Assembly (NCBI RefSeq): GCF_000178975.2
Contig: NC_015064.1
Span: forward strand, 1,178,001 to 1,242,000
DNA from: Granulicella tundricola MP5ACTX9
GTDB lineage: Bacteria > Acidobacteriota > Terriglobia > Terriglobales > Acidobacteriaceae
Length of the DNA: 64,000 nucleotides
Direction: 5' to 3'
The translations under genes were made by a program, and so were the position numbers. Positions 1 to 9,920 of the stretch are shown one piece after another; position 1 is the first letter of the stretch, and every line of letters begins with the position of its first letter. The notes under the pieces were generated by a model that saw nothing but the letters and a program-made list of their open reading frames with translations, searched no databases and was not told where the DNA came from.

Positions 1-89
1 AGGACATTTCTCGGGAACTCAGGAAGCTCGTCAAGAAACAGAAGCCCGTTGTGCGCGAGTGAGACTTCTCCGGGGCGCGGTATTGCTCC
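1..89 (-). pseudogene. comM: comM 3' portion, left of the transposon insertion (runs off window)
   Basis: Read on the minus strand from 89 to 1, this stretch encodes [14 protein letters not shown] followed by [10 protein letters not shown], the conserved ComM/Mg-chelatase-like core that should directly follow the IGGG motif ending the fragment at 21304-22187. The two halves join in frame once one copy of the 5-bp duplication GCTCC (85-89) is removed. The rest of the gene lies beyond the left edge. It is cut off from its promoter and start codon by the 21.2-kb element, so it is not expected to give a working ComM. Confidence 0.93.
85..89. repeat. Target site duplication, left copy (GCTCC)
   Basis: GCTCC immediately precedes the terminal TGT at 90. 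The identical five bases follow the terminal ACA at 21304-21308. Removing one copy restores the comM reading frame across the element. Confidence 0.95.
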
Positions 90-201
90 TGTCAGTAGCG
101 GAAGAACCCCTAACCACACGGCCAAAAAGCGACGCGCTAGGTAGAAGTCAGCGTAACCGCTCCCGTGATGCTCTTCGAATTGTACGCAAGTAGAGCTAAC
201 T
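90..201 (+). repeat. Transposon left end with three TniA-binding-type repeats
   Basis: Three related 18-bp repeats lie at 98-115 (GCGGAAGAACCCCTAACC), 141-158 (GTAGAAGTCAGCGTAACC) and 184-201 (ACGCAAGTAGAGCTAACT). All have the same orientation and are spaced exactly 43 bp apart. The shared core is roughly AAG-A-(4 variable bases)-TAAC. This resembles the spaced TnsB sites of the Tn7 left end. The stretch also contains the tniA promoter region, so TniA may repress itself here (inference). Confidence 0.85.
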
Positions 202-236
202 GGGTTAGACTGAAGCGCTCCCTGAGAGGTAAATGA

Positions 237-2108
237 GTGACTAATGGACGCGGTCTGCGACTCAGTTCTGGCGAAGAAGTGTATTTTGAAGGTCGACGCT
301 GCGAGATCGTCGCTGTTCTCGATCTTGAGACGGCAATAGTCGAGCTGCGGGGAGATGGCGGCCGAATCGCCGTTCCTGTTGCTTCGCTTCGAAGTCGACC
401 AAGTACTGACGGCGAATCCCACATCAAAGCTGACCTAAATCAGGTTTCTGCGGAGGTTTGGGCCATCGCGGAAACAAGACTCGATGCGATTCGCCCATTG
501 CTTGATCTTCCAAAGAGGACGAAGGCTCTGGTTTGTAGTCGCGCCAAGGAGCTCGGCATCAGCTACGGCCCACTGTACGTCTGGATCCATCGGTATGAAA
601 GTACTATGCTCCTGAGTTCGTTACTGCCACTGGATCGGTCTGGCGGCCGAGGCCGAACGCGGATCACACCCGAGCGCGAATCGCTCCTGCTCGAAACCAT
701 ACAGTCTCACTACCTCAACAAACAGAAGTTGACAACGCAGAATGTGCATCGTGAGCTGAAGAACCGATGCTTCGAGGCTGGTCTTCGACCACCTTCTGTT
801 CAGACAGTTCGCAATCGCATAGGTAGGATTGACGCTGCGTTGATCACGAAAAGGCGTCAAGGAGCGAGAGCGCAGCGATCATTTGAGCCGACCATAGGAA
901 GCTTCCCTGAAGTTGCTGGTCCGTATGGAGTCATCCAAATAGACCACACCATGCTAGATGTCCAACTCGTTGATGAGCAACACCGCAAATCTATTGGAAG
1001 GGCATACATCACCATTGCGATCGACGTATTTAGCAGGATGGTCGCCGGCTTCTATGTCTCGCTTGATCCCACTGGGGATCTCTCTACCGGACTTTGCCTT
1101 GTGCACGCGATCCTGCCCAAAAAACCTTGGCTAGAAAGACTAGGCCTGGACGTTTCTTGGTCCTGCCACGGCCTGATGGATACCATCCATACGGATAATG
1201 CAAAGGAGTTTAGGGGCAAGACCCTCGCTCGTGCAGCCGCAGAGTATGGCATCACTCTAAAACGAAGGCCTGTTCGCCAGCCCCACTACGGCGGCCACAT
1301 CGAGCGTCTGATTGGAACAACGTTGAAGCAACTTGTACACACACTGCCCGGTTCTACTTTCTCGAATGTGGCCGAAAAAGGGGAATACGACTCTGAAGGT
1401 AATGCATGCCTCACAATTGCTGAAACAGAGCGAATCCTGACACTCTGGTTCACGGGGTCCTACCACCAGACAATTCACCGCGGTATTCTCATGACTCCCC
1501 TGGAGAAATACCGACTTGGTCGCCTCGGCACAGAGCCTGGAGGCAAATCAGCACCGCGCCTTCCAGAGGATATGGATCGGCTACGGATTGACTTCATGCC
1601 TTCCATCGAACGATGCATCCTGTCATATGGGGTAGTAATTGATGAGGTGTACTACTGGGGCGACATCTTGAGGCCTTGGATCAATGCTCCCGATCCGCAC
1701 GACAGGAAAAAGAAACGACTTTTCCTGTTTAAACGCGATCCTCGTGACGTATCAGTGATCCAATTCTTGGACCCTACAACGAACACTTTCCACCCAATTT
1801 CATACCGGAACATCACTCATCCCTCGATGAGCCTCTGGGAGCTTCGAGAGGCGAGGAAGCGACTGAAGATTCATGGGAAGAAGACGATAGACGAGCATGC
1901 GATCTTTCAGGCGCACCGATCAATCCAAGCGGAAGTAAAATCGGCGGCTGAAAAAACGCGATCAGCACGCCGCGAGTCAGCTCGCAAGGCAGTTCAAGGC
2001 AACCGAGAGAGCCTGCCGAGCCCTGCAGCCGATCTTGTGCTGGCAGAGTTGCAAAGCAAGGAGTTTCAATATGACGAGATTCCAGAGTTTGAGGTCAGAG
2101 AACGATGA
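237..2108 (+). CDS. tniA: TniA/TnsB-type DDE transposase
   Basis: Catalyses strand transfer at the transposon ends. The 623-aa protein has a rve-type catalytic core with D236 (in IQIDHT), D320 (in IHTDNAKEF) and E356 (in [10 protein letters not shown]), so the second and third acidic residues are 36 apart, the DD(35)E pattern of the TniA/TnsB/Mu family. The N-terminal ~200 residues should hold the DNA-binding helices, and a Mu-transposase C-terminal-like region with a basic tail follows. The GTG start at 237 is preceded by GAGAGG with good spacing, and the upstream ATG frame closes at once. The stop overlaps tniB by ATGA, indicating translational coupling. Confidence 0.95.
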   Translation: MTNGRGLRLSSGEEVYFEGRRCEIVAVLDLETAIVELRGDGGRIAVPVASLRSRPSTDGESHIKADLNQVSAEVWAIAETRLDAIRPLLDLPKRTKALVCSRAKELGISYGPLYVWIHRYESTMLLSSLLPLDRSGGRGRTRITPERESLLLETIQSHYLNKQKLTTQNVHRELKNRCFEAGLRPPSVQTVRNRIGRIDAALITKRRQGARAQRSFEPTIGSFPEVAGPYGVIQIDHTMLDVQLVDEQHRKSIGRAYITIAIDVFSRMVAGFYVSLDPTGDLSTGLCLVHAILPKKPWLERLGLDVSWSCHGLMDTIHTDNAKEFRGKTLARAAAEYGITLKRRPVRQPHYGGHIERLIGTTLKQLVHTLPGSTFSNVAEKGEYDSEGNACLTIAETERILTLWFTGSYHQTIHRGILMTPLEKYRLGRLGTEPGGKSAPRLPEDMDRLRIDFMPSIERCILSYGVVIDEVYYWGDILRPWINAPDPHDRKKKRLFLFKRDPRDVSVIQFLDPTTNTFHPISYRNITHPSMSLWELREARKRLKIHGKKTIDEHAIFQAHRSIQAEVKSAAEKTRSARRESARKAVQGNRESLPSPAADLVLAELQSKEFQYDEIPEFEVRER

Positions 2109-2995
2109 GCGAACATTTGTCTTCTTCTGCCAAAGCTGCACTGATGCTCAGCGACACAGAGAGAATTCGGTACGCGAGGAATGAACAATTCATCTCGTAC
2201 ACCGGTGCGAAAAGAATTCTGACCTCACTCGAGAATCTACTCGATCACCCAAAGCGCCAGCGGATGCCTTGCTTGCTGATCGCTGGAAGAACCAACAACG
2301 GCAAGAGTGCTATAGCACAAGAGTTCCTCTCATTGCATCCTCCAGTAAAGGAACCCTCCGCCGACGCTGACGTCGTTCCCGTGCTGTACGTGCAGGCACC
2401 ACCGGTGCCAGATGAACGTCGCCTCAATGCCGTGCTCCTCGACAAACTTTGCGTGCCACACAAAACAAACGAACGGGCCGATCGAATGATGCAACAGCTG
2501 CTCGTTGTCATGCCAAATCTCGGCGTTAAGATGCTGATGATTGATGAAATACACCACATTTTGGCGGGAAATCGCGAGAGGCAAAGAGTTTTCCTGCAGG
2601 TACTCAAGTACATCAGCAATGAGTTACAAATCCCGATCGTAGCTCTCGGAACGGACAACGCTCTCTTTGCTTTGCAGGCCGATGCGCAACTTGCTAATCG
2701 CTTTGTTCCAATCGCTATCCCTGAGTGGAAGCATAATCTTGAGTATCTTGGCCTGCTCAAAGCCTTTGAGAAGCTTTTGCCTCTTCGACTGCCGTCGATG
2801 CTTACCGATGCGCAGCTCGCCACGCGTCTGTTGACAATGTGCGAGGGTACGATCGGGGAGCTTGCAAGGTTGCTTTCAATTGCAACCGAAGAAGCGATCA
2901 GAAATCAAAGCGAGCGCATCTCTGTCGCATTACTAGAGAGGCTTTCTTGGGTGCAGCCGTCAGAGCGAAGAAACTTTGTGGCCCGTGAAATCTAG
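2105..2995 (+). CDS. tniB: TniB/TnsC-type AAA+ ATPase of the transposon
   Basis: ATP-dependent regulator that links target recognition to the transposase. The 296-aa protein shows a Walker A motif GRTNNGKS (residues 61-68) and a Walker B motif MLMIDE (143-148) with the acidic pair D147/E148. The ALGTDNAL segment that follows fits the sensor-1 region. Length is normal for TniB. The start overlaps the tniA stop by four bases (ATGA) and the 3' end overlaps the start region of tniQ, so tniABQ is one operon. Family assignment is secure; the partner roles are inferred from related elements. Confidence 0.95.
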   Translation: MSEHLSSSAKAALMLSDTERIRYARNEQFISYTGAKRILTSLENLLDHPKRQRMPCLLIAGRTNNGKSAIAQEFLSLHPPVKEPSADADVVPVLYVQAPPVPDERRLNAVLLDKLCVPHKTNERADRMMQQLLVVMPNLGVKMLMIDEIHHILAGNRERQRVFLQVLKYISNELQIPIVALGTDNALFALQADAQLANRFVPIAIPEWKHNLEYLGLLKAFEKLLPLRLPSMLTDAQLATRLLTMCEGTIGELARLLSIATEEAIRNQSERISVALLERLSWVQPSERRNFVAREI

Positions 2996-4052
2996 AACGT
3001 CCACTTTCCAGGATGAATTATCGCCAGAGCAGACGCTTGCATGTCGCCCCAAGCCGCTCCCAGACGAATTGATATCTTCTTGGCTCCTCCGCATTGCTTT
3101 ACGCAATGGCATGAAGCCCCAGAGCTTTTGCAAGCTATTGTGGCCGAATCGGAGCTTTTGGAACCATTCCATCGATCGTTACGCTAGCCAAGACCTCCTG
3201 GAAGACTTGTCGCGTTGCACGGCTACACCCCTACAGACCCTGCAGAAGCATTCGCTCGCAGCCTACAAAGGAATACTGTTTGCAGATCTTATTCGCAATG
3301 GAAACACCCCCTGGGTGCTCCCACTGGGCATTTTCCATCGCCGATTCAGGCGGACTGGTCTCTCATTCTGCCCAGAGTGCTTGGCTACGGGCGAACCTTA
3401 CTTTCGGCGTCGATGGAGGCTTTCACTCGCAACACTCTGCCTCATTCACAAGAGGCCGCTACTCGACGGTTGCTCCGTTTGTCACGAACCCCTGCAACCT
3501 CATCGCATCGACATGGGAAGCAAGAACCCATACACGAGCGCTGCCGTTTTCAGGTGCAGCGCCTGCTCGTTCGACCTCAGATCTGCGCGTTCGTCAACTC
3601 TCACAGATCTCTGGCTTTGGAAATCTGAAAGTGCCTCGGATCAATTCTTGACGGCAACTCCATGCGAAGCAGCAAGAGCAATGGAGTACTTCAGCGTTCT
3701 TCGGCATCTTCTTTTCATGCTCACGAGCCGTAGGAGCCGCCTGACGCCTTTCCGGACATTGGCGGCTTCTGCGATTCCGAGTCCACTCGTCGAATCCTGG
3801 AAGAAAGACGATGAAACTTCTCTTGGGTTCGATGCGATGCGAATAGACGTGAGAAGAGTCTTTATCGGTGCCGCTTATTGGCTGTTAGAAGACTGGCCTC
3901 GCCGCTTTCTCGATCTTGCATGCGCGGCGCGACTACGCGGCTCCGACTTGACGAGGGACTTCCCCAGTATGCCGACGAGTTTCGCCGTCGTAGCTGCCAA
4001 TCTGCCTGCACGCCAGAATGAGCTTGTACTCCACCAGGTCATGGTCCCTTAG
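2985..4052 (+). CDS. tniQ: TniQ family target-selection protein (operon copy)
   Basis: TniQ-family zinc-binding protein. The N-terminus carries the family signature of the RPKPLPDELISSWLLRIA type. Zinc-ligand pairs follow: CPEC, then CLIH about 20 residues later, then CSVC, and further on CSAC. A GTG start at 2985 is chosen, although a TTG at 2976 is in frame and would add three residues. Either start lies inside the end of tniB, consistent with coupled translation. At about 355 aa it is shorter than the second TniQ at 19957, so this copy is likely the core subunit used with TniAB (inference). Confidence 0.9.
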   Translation: MKSRTSTFQDELSPEQTLACRPKPLPDELISSWLLRIALRNGMKPQSFCKLLWPNRSFWNHSIDRYASQDLLEDLSRCTATPLQTLQKHSLAAYKGILFADLIRNGNTPWVLPLGIFHRRFRRTGLSFCPECLATGEPYFRRRWRLSLATLCLIHKRPLLDGCSVCHEPLQPHRIDMGSKNPYTSAAVFRCSACSFDLRSARSSTLTDLWLWKSESASDQFLTATPCEAARAMEYFSVLRHLLFMLTSRRSRLTPFRTLAASAIPSPLVESWKKDDETSLGFDAMRIDVRRVFIGAAYWLLEDWPRRFLDLACAARLRGSDLTRDFPSMPTSFAVVAANLPARQNELVLHQVMVP

Positions 4053-4078
4053 CTTTCTAGGTGTACACGAGGAATCAT

Positions 4079-4294
4079 CTACCTCCGCGATGAGGGGCCA
4101 TCCAGCGGCCCAAAGGGCTCAATAAGATTCCAATCAGCATCAAGGATGCCCCTGCGAACCAGCTCCTCATTGTTCCGTGTAATTTGAGCAACCCCATTCG
4201 CGATTACAGCTTCTTGCCGCGTCCGATACTCAGCCAATTCGATGGAGGAAAGACGGGGAAGACGCGTGCACTTGAACCGATTCTTTTCGATCAT
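4079..4294 (-). CDS. Small protein of unknown function (71 aa)
   Basis: A short, charged, soluble protein beginning MIEKNRFKCTRLPRLS and ending in SSRR. The ATG at 4294 is preceded by GGAAGAGAAA at suitable distance, better than the upstream alternative at 4315. It is convergent with tniQ (27 bp between the stops) and lies between tniQ and the resolvase, both transposon backbone genes. No family was recognised. The ribosome-binding site and protein-like composition support a real gene, but the length makes this uncertain. Confidence 0.5.
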   Translation of the reverse strand: MIEKNRFKCTRLPRLSSIELAEYRTRQEAVIANGVAQITRNNEELVRRGILDADWNLIEPFGPLDGPSSRR

Positions 4295-4520
4295 ACTTTC
4301 TCTTCCTGCCAGCACTATCGCATATTGTAGGCAACCGAGAAGCGCTACACTGAACGCTCACATACCTTCAGGTGTCCGCGTGTTCAACCCGTTTGCCAGC
4401 GTGCTTTGGCAAACCTAGGCCACCCGCGCCTGTTGATTCTAGATTTTGCAACTTCGGATGGACTATTCCCCCCGATCAATACGTCCTTACTGTTAATCCA
4501 GGATGCATCATCTGCTCCCT

Positions 4521-5084
4521 TCACACCTTCAGACTTTTCGGTCTTACGATTCTGTCGACTGTTGAGATGGACACTCCAAACTGCGTTGCAATCGACTGCT
4601 TCGTGTGATCGTGGTTCGCCCACAGAGTCTTGATCGCTCGAATCTGCTGTGCCGACATCAGTCGCTTGCGGCCGCCCACTCGACCACGCGCTCGGGCCTC
4701 GGCTAAACCCATTGTCGTGCGTTCGCTGATCAGCTCGCGCTCGAACTGCGTCAACGAGGCGAAGATATGGAAGATCAACCAGCCCGAAGCTGCGCTTGTA
4801 TCCAACTTCTCTTTGAGAGACACAAAGACGATGCCGCTCTTCTCTAATCGGCTAATGATCTCCAGCAGATCACGTAGGGACCGAGCTAGGCGATCAAGCC
4901 GCCACACTATTAGGGTGTCGGCTTTCTCAAGACGGTTGAGGCACCTTTCAAGTTCTGGCCGATCCATCGTTCGACCGCTGAGCACTTCTTCGTAGATCTT
5001 CTTACAACCGGCCTGCCGCAAGGCAGAACGCTGTGCGTCCGTGTTCTCTGAGTTTGTTGACGTGCGCGCGTAGCCTACGATCAT
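4521..5084 (-). CDS. tniR: Serine resolvase (TniR/Tn3-resolvase family)
   Basis: Site-specific recombinase expected to resolve cointegrates. The 187-aa protein starts MIVGYARTST with the catalytic serine S9. It contains the family segments LIVWRLDRLARSLRDL and ERTTMGLAEARARGR. A C-terminal helix-turn-helix (QSIATQFGVSISTVDRI) binds DNA. This is full length for a small serine resolvase. It faces away from the cargo, and a dyad-rich probable res site lies just upstream (5096-5214), the arrangement seen in Tn5053-type elements. Confidence 0.93.
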   Translation of the reverse strand: MIVGYARTSTNSENTDAQRSALRQAGCKKIYEEVLSGRTMDRPELERCLNRLEKADTLIVWRLDRLARSLRDLLEIISRLEKSGIVFVSLKEKLDTSAASGWLIFHIFASLTQFERELISERTTMGLAEARARGRVGGRKRLMSAQQIRAIKTLWANHDHTKQSIATQFGVSISTVDRIVRPKSLKV

Positions 5085-5095
5085 GAAAGTACAGT

Positions 5096-5214
5096 ATCAC
5101 AAACGGTTATTTCTGATATGTTGAATTTGACATCGTGTTTATATGTCATTTAAGGCTCGATACGCCAATGGATTTTCGGCGCTGCTAATCGTTTCATAAA
5201 CGGTCGTTTGTGAT
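5096..5214. promoter_or_regulatory. Probable res site of the resolvase (three dyad subsites)
   Basis: Three imperfect palindromes lie upstream of tniR. Site 5096-5117 has outer arms ATCACAAACG and TATTTCTGAT. Site 5128-5148 has perfect arms TGACAT and ATGTCA around a 9-bp spacer. Site 5193-5214 has arms TTCATAAACG and CGTTTGTGAT. The first and third sites share the ten bases ATCACAAACG in inverted orientation. Three dyads upstream of a resolvase gene fit a recombination and autoregulation site. Which dyad is the crossover site is not known. Confidence 0.7.
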
Positions 5215-5434
5215 GTGGCAGATTACATGAGCAGTCCAGAGAAGGTACCGTTGCAGATATGGTGTTCCTTACGCAACTGGACGTAAGTCCGAAAACGCAA
5301 AGGACTCTGTCCAAAGGATTACGCATATGCGGAAAATTCCCGTTTTGCGGAGCCGCGACGCATTGTCTTTGCTCGATAGCCAGCGATCGCGAACGCCCAA
5401 CGATCTCATTTATCCGATGGTGAGACCCGCGAGC
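5215..5434. other. Gap between the resolvase site and the cargo
   Basis: No convincing gene was seen between the probable res site and the end of the nuclease-TPR gene on the minus strand. No strong hairpin with a T-run was noticed. Confidence 0.4.
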
Positions 5435-7477
5435 TTACTCCGGCATGATTTTCAGTTCCTCGTTCAGAACCTTTAGCGTGTCAGTAAGCACATCAGTATG
5501 CAGACGCACCTCATCATAGGATTCGAGAGCTATCTCACAGGCATCGGGCGAAACCGCAAAGCAGCCCATAATGTACCCGCGCTGTTTCCCGAACTCTCTC
5601 AGTGACGTATGAGCCGCAAAGACCATGATCTCGGTCATTTTGACCGCTAGGGCTTCAGTCCCCGTCTCTTTGCCGGGTACAATTCTTGCTAACGAACGAA
5701 CTGCTTGACTGGTTGCTATGCGAAGTTCGTCACGCACCAAGTCGAAGAGTGTGCCGAGTGCCTCGGGTTGATTCGGATCTTTGACTGTCTTCAAATGCTT
5801 CCATCCACTGGCAAAAGGTACTAGAAAATATGTTTTAAATGCAGCTTCGACAATGTCATCAATCGGCGGAGCGAAGGGTAGCTCACATGGCGGCTCGCCG
5901 ACGTCCCAATACTCGGACACTGGTTGAAGCCTACGGAAGTTGGCATATTCCGGTAGATATCGCAAAGCCGAGACACATGATCCGGTTATGAAGGTTGAAG
6001 AACGCAGCGAGATTGTGTCTGTGATATCGAGTGCAAGAAATGATGAGTCGATTAGATTCCAAGCCGAATCCTGATCTTGAGAAGCGAGCGCCTCACGGAT
6101 CAGGTGATGTCGAGCGTCGAAGTTGAGCGGCTCCGCCTTCAGTTCTAGAGTCCAGAAGGACAAAGCTCGATCGCGAAAAGCCGGATCATGTTGCGCTAAC
6201 TTTATGAGTAAATGCGACTTCAGCCTTCTGGTCGCAAAGTCCCCGGGACGCTGAGCCAAACCCTGGTCGACACTATCGAGCGCTTCCTCCAGCCGATTGA
6301 GTCTTTCGTATCCCAGAGCGAGCCAGTAGCAAACGTGCGGCCAGCGGACAAGTGTCTCGGGATTCATTCTGAATGCAAGCTCCAAAAGTGGAACCGCCTC
6401 TTCAGGTTTGTCGAAATCAAGTATCAGACTCGTGGCTTTGGAGATGAGTGCCTCAGGCTGTTTAGGATCAAGCGCAAGTGCCTTATCGAAGCACTCCATT
6501 TCTTGGGTGTGCTGACCTACATGGTGGTAGGCGCTAGCGAGATTCTTCCAAATGACCGGTTGATTCTCATCGAGTTCGATCGCTAGCTTATAACGGGCAA
6601 TCGCTGCGTCGTGGTCTCCGAGCTCGCCGAGCACGTTTCCAAGGTTGTAAAAAATATGCCATGTATGAATCGGTCCTGAGCTAAGCAATTCTTCAAATAT
6701 CTGTCGCGCCGCAACAACCGATGACCGGTCCCCCTCCCGGATACCCCTCTCTGTAAGGATGCACGCCCGAATGGACCGATATTCAGGTTTGTCGACTCTT
6801 CTTATTGCTCGGTTGATTTCAGCAAGAGCTTCTTCATAGCGATGGCTCTTGTAGTAAGCCCAAGCCAGTAACTGCAGGGCTTCACTGCGGTCCGGCGTCT
6901 CTTCCAGCACGCGCCGAAGCTGGAGAATCGCAGCCTCCGTTTGTTCACCATCGATGAGCTGACTGATCTCCTTAAGAGACAAGCCGCCGCCTTCTGTTAG
7001 TAGAACGATTGCATTTGGCCCCAAGTACCGATTTAGTACATCCGGGCCAAGGTACTTCACCGCAATATCAGGATTCACCTCTTCTAGTTGTAGGCGCAGC
7101 CATTCTCGTCCAAAAACGATCAATGTCCAGCCGTACTGGTTGCGGAATTCGGTCTTCAGCGCATCGACGTCGACACCACGCGCCTTGCGACTTGTGACAA
7201 AGACGAACGTGTCGAACTCGGTCTTTCGAGTGCTCAGTTTCCGCGCGTCGCGGCGGAGCTTTGCTTTCCAATTGCCTTCTTTGCTGAATTGAAAGAAAGT
7301 TGGATGACCCTCCCTGCTGCTCCCCCTCCGCGGCACTTCCTCCGCGTCGCGGCCACCATCCTGCGGTTCGATTGGCACGATATCGGTGAAGCCTTGCCGC
7401 TGAAGTAGGTCGACGCAAAGCCGTTCAAACTTCGCCTCATCGAGCTCGCCGTCGACTGCCCAAAGTGTCTTGTTCAC
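5435..7477 (-). CDS. Restriction-endonuclease-like (Mrr-type) N-terminus fused to TPR repeats
   Basis: A 680-aa protein. Residues ~10-150 resemble a PD-(D/E)XK/Mrr-like fold: a helix FERLCVDLLQRQGF, then GGRDAEE with candidate metal ligand D44, then FFQFSKE with Q63 and K66 as the likely catalytic pair. Residues ~170-420 are TPR repeats (for example YNLGNVLGELGDHDAAI). The C-terminal ~230 residues are not recognised. It starts 55 bp after the SIR2-associated gene at 7533, on the same strand, so the two are probably one defence operon. The nuclease motif is imperfect, so the fold call is an inference. Confidence 0.75.
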   Translation of the reverse strand: MNKTLWAVDGELDEAKFERLCVDLLQRQGFTDIVPIEPQDGGRDAEEVPRRGSSREGHPTFFQFSKEGNWKAKLRRDARKLSTRKTEFDTFVFVTSRKARGVDVDALKTEFRNQYGWTLIVFGREWLRLQLEEVNPDIAVKYLGPDVLNRYLGPNAIVLLTEGGGLSLKEISQLIDGEQTEAAILQLRRVLEETPDRSEALQLLAWAYYKSHRYEEALAEINRAIRRVDKPEYRSIRACILTERGIREGDRSSVVAARQIFEELLSSGPIHTWHIFYNLGNVLGELGDHDAAIARYKLAIELDENQPVIWKNLASAYHHVGQHTQEMECFDKALALDPKQPEALISKATSLILDFDKPEEAVPLLELAFRMNPETLVRWPHVCYWLALGYERLNRLEEALDSVDQGLAQRPGDFATRRLKSHLLIKLAQHDPAFRDRALSFWTLELKAEPLNFDARHHLIREALASQDQDSAWNLIDSSFLALDITDTISLRSSTFITGSCVSALRYLPEYANFRRLQPVSEYWDVGEPPCELPFAPPIDDIVEAAFKTYFLVPFASGWKHLKTVKDPNQPEALGTLFDLVRDELRIATSQAVRSLARIVPGKETGTEALAVKMTEIMVFAAHTSLREFGKQRGYIMGCFAVSPDACEIALESYDEVRLHTDVLTDTLKVLNEELKIMPE

Positions 7478-7532
7478 GCTATTCCTTCTCGGCGTCGTGT
7501 TTTAACTGCGCTTTGAATCAGAGATCTTTCGG

Positions 7533-9920
7533 TCAGCCGAGGCGGTTTAAAAAGCCGAGAGCGCTCGTCGATCCCAACCTCCCGAGCTCTTCACAGAGAG
7601 GTAACAATGCGGGTTCAGCGGGATTCAAATCGATCAGCTGTGACGTCATTGCGTCGACTTGATCCAAATCCCAAAGCTCACTTCCATCCTCATTGGAAAG
7701 CAATGCCGTCAGCAATCGCGCTGTGAGCGAGGGTGCTAGACCAACTACATTGTCCTCGCGTAACCGGTAGTAAAACATCTGGCCTTTGACGGATGGTGCT
7801 GGTCCTGCGACGAGCAATTCAACGATCTCAGCATAGCGATTGGGCAAAATTAGCGCCCATTCACACATCGAACCTGCCTCCTCCGGATCGAGGGGAAGCG
7901 GATTTGCCTGCACCCGGCGCTGTATGTACACCTTCAGCCAACGATTCCAAGCGCCATCTTTTGCCTGTTGGTCGGCACCTCGGAGACCCTGAGTCATTTC
8001 GCTGGCGAAGTGCAACCGCTCGCGGCGCGAGGCCCTGCTCACGAACTCGGCAAGCCAACCGTTGGCGATGGGATTGATTGCCCCAAACACCGCTATACCG
8101 GCCAAGTGGCCACAGTACATGCGCGAGCGTTCGTCCGAGTTACGGGTTGCTTGGGGAAGATGGCTAATATAGGCGGGCAGCAGTCCCGGAAGCATCTCTT
8201 GTGTCCACCGACCCCAGAACAAAAACCCGTCCCAGCTTTGTTCTGATGAGCGATCTGACGCGGGTGCTGCAAGAAGGGGAAGAACATGGTCCTGATACCA
8301 ATCTGGTGCAAGCGCGAAGAGTAAATCTGCGTTTGCCGGAACGAGGACCCGCGCAATCTCACTGGCTGGTGAGCTCCCAGTCGTCATATGCTTCAGCCTG
8401 TTCAGGATCAGGACGATTGTTTCCTTGTGCTCTTCGCGTTCCGGCCAGAGTGACCTGAGCGAATCGCAATAAAACTCGATCAAGTACCCGCTGGAACGAT
8501 TGATAGCAATATTGACCCAACTATCGGTGGGGTCAGGTAAAGCTGTTTCAACGCGAGCGCAAGTCTCCCACGTTTCATCTGCAACTAGTAGCGCTTCAAC
8601 GATCAAAGTATTCGGGAGACCAGCCTCACTCTGAGTAATAATCCCCTTCAGCAGCGACGCTAGCTCATAGAGCAGGTCGTCGTATATCGGTCCTAATTGA
8701 GCCACGATCGCAATCAGAAGCTTCCACTCTGCTTCAGAATGGCCGGAGGTCCAACCCCGCAGTAGAGCTGACCAGATCTCGAGAGGAACCTCAGTGTTCG
8801 CGAGTGCCTCCTTAGCGATGCCTTCAGACCACGCGAAATTAGATGACACTGCGCGGGCTACTTCCTGTAGGAAACCTTCGTTCGGGGAATCACCGAACGT
8901 GTCTCTGATCAGGGCGAGTCTCCTAGTTTCGGAGCAGAGCATCTCCAGATTCATCTCCTCTATACGTGAGGTAGGAACTGGGCTACTAGCTGTGAGCTGC
9001 CGAACCCCACCACCGATCCAAGAGTTGAAATCTGGGTGTTCCCTTACAGTCCACTTGGGCTGAAGCTCTCGGATCCTGTGGAGCTTTTCGGCGACTAATG
9101 CACATTCAGGCGCGTGCTTATGAAGCCATGACAGAAGATTGAACATCTCGTACTGCTCATAGTCTTCCCCCTTCGGGGGATATTTGGCTTCCGCTTGGGT
9201 GAGGAACGCCTTCCTCTCCTCCTCCCCACAGCGTCCATAAACATCTGCCAATAACGCGAACAACTCGTTTTTAAGATCGAAACTATCTACCAGTTTATTC
9301 GAGCAAGCCCACCGCAGCTTCTCATCTGGACTCGGCCCCGAATGATGGGTCATGCCCGTAATTGCGAGTCTGCGGAGAATCGGAGCTTCCGAATCAATCC
9401 ACCGTCCGATCAGAGCAGAAGCGAACACCGGTCTATTCTCGTTGGCCCAGAGGAGAACATCGACTCCGATGTCAATCAGCACAGAGAACGCGTTACGCAG
9501 ATGATCCTGCATTCGGGAGGCCGTAGATCCTCGCGAGGAACTGATTGGGTCCCAGTTCTGTCCCGTCTTTCCATACATCGACAACAGCGACCTAGCTTCC
9601 TCGAAGCTCGAAGTCACGATAAGGGAAAGCTCATTGGCCAATGAGGCGAGGTGTGGTCGTAGATTGGTCTGGTAGACGTGAGTTACCCAATGATCGCTAC
9701 CGATCGGTGTGACTTCGGCGTCCGGCTTCTGAAGTTCCCCCTCGTTCGGCGGGAAAAAGCGTCGCTTGAGGCCAAGCTTAGGCGCGGTAAGCTTTCGGAA
9801 GAGCTGTAGAGCAGCGGGCTGATCATCCGGGAGGGTACAGTGCCCAATCATGTAAGCAAAAAAATCCGACTGAGCGTTACTCGGCATTGTCTCCAATAAG
9901 ATTGGTGTCCAAAAGCGCAA
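7533..9920 (-). CDS. C-terminal part of a frameshifted SIR2 protein (DUF4020-like region)
   Basis: A 795-aa reading frame of helical, WxxL-rich sequence, resembling the large C-terminal region (DUF4020-like) that follows SIR2 in some long prophage/defence proteins. The printed start is TTG at 9920. However, protein-like sequence in this frame continues upstream to about 10046 (RNSALCAAIEVVREKG, then LSPNLWHNIAIAFHRHS), so this is not a natural N-terminus. Adding one base near 10041-10046 would fuse it to the SIR2 frame into a ~1,185-aa protein. Either the gene is broken or the assembly lost a base. The DUF4020 name is from memory and moderately certain. Confidence 0.75.
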   Translation of the reverse strand: MRFWTPILLETMPSNAQSDFFAYMIGHCTLPDDQPAALQLFRKLTAPKLGLKRRFFPPNEGELQKPDAEVTPIGSDHWVTHVYQTNLRPHLASLANELSLIVTSSFEEARSLLSMYGKTGQNWDPISSSRGSTASRMQDHLRNAFSVLIDIGVDVLLWANENRPVFASALIGRWIDSEAPILRRLAITGMTHHSGPSPDEKLRWACSNKLVDSFDLKNELFALLADVYGRCGEEERKAFLTQAEAKYPPKGEDYEQYEMFNLLSWLHKHAPECALVAEKLHRIRELQPKWTVREHPDFNSWIGGGVRQLTASSPVPTSRIEEMNLEMLCSETRRLALIRDTFGDSPNEGFLQEVARAVSSNFAWSEGIAKEALANTEVPLEIWSALLRGWTSGHSEAEWKLLIAIVAQLGPIYDDLLYELASLLKGIITQSEAGLPNTLIVEALLVADETWETCARVETALPDPTDSWVNIAINRSSGYLIEFYCDSLRSLWPEREEHKETIVLILNRLKHMTTGSSPASEIARVLVPANADLLFALAPDWYQDHVLPLLAAPASDRSSEQSWDGFLFWGRWTQEMLPGLLPAYISHLPQATRNSDERSRMYCGHLAGIAVFGAINPIANGWLAEFVSRASRRERLHFASEMTQGLRGADQQAKDGAWNRWLKVYIQRRVQANPLPLDPEEAGSMCEWALILPNRYAEIVELLVAGPAPSVKGQMFYYRLREDNVVGLAPSLTARLLTALLSNEDGSELWDLDQVDAMTSQLIDLNPAEPALLPLCEELGRLGSTSALGFLNRLG

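Noticed and set aside
3..62. Short + strand frame that looks like a lysine-rich C-terminus (possible TnsA tail)
   Set aside because: The opposite strand encodes the conserved ComM core in frame with the fragment at 21304, so this is antisense noise outside the transposon.
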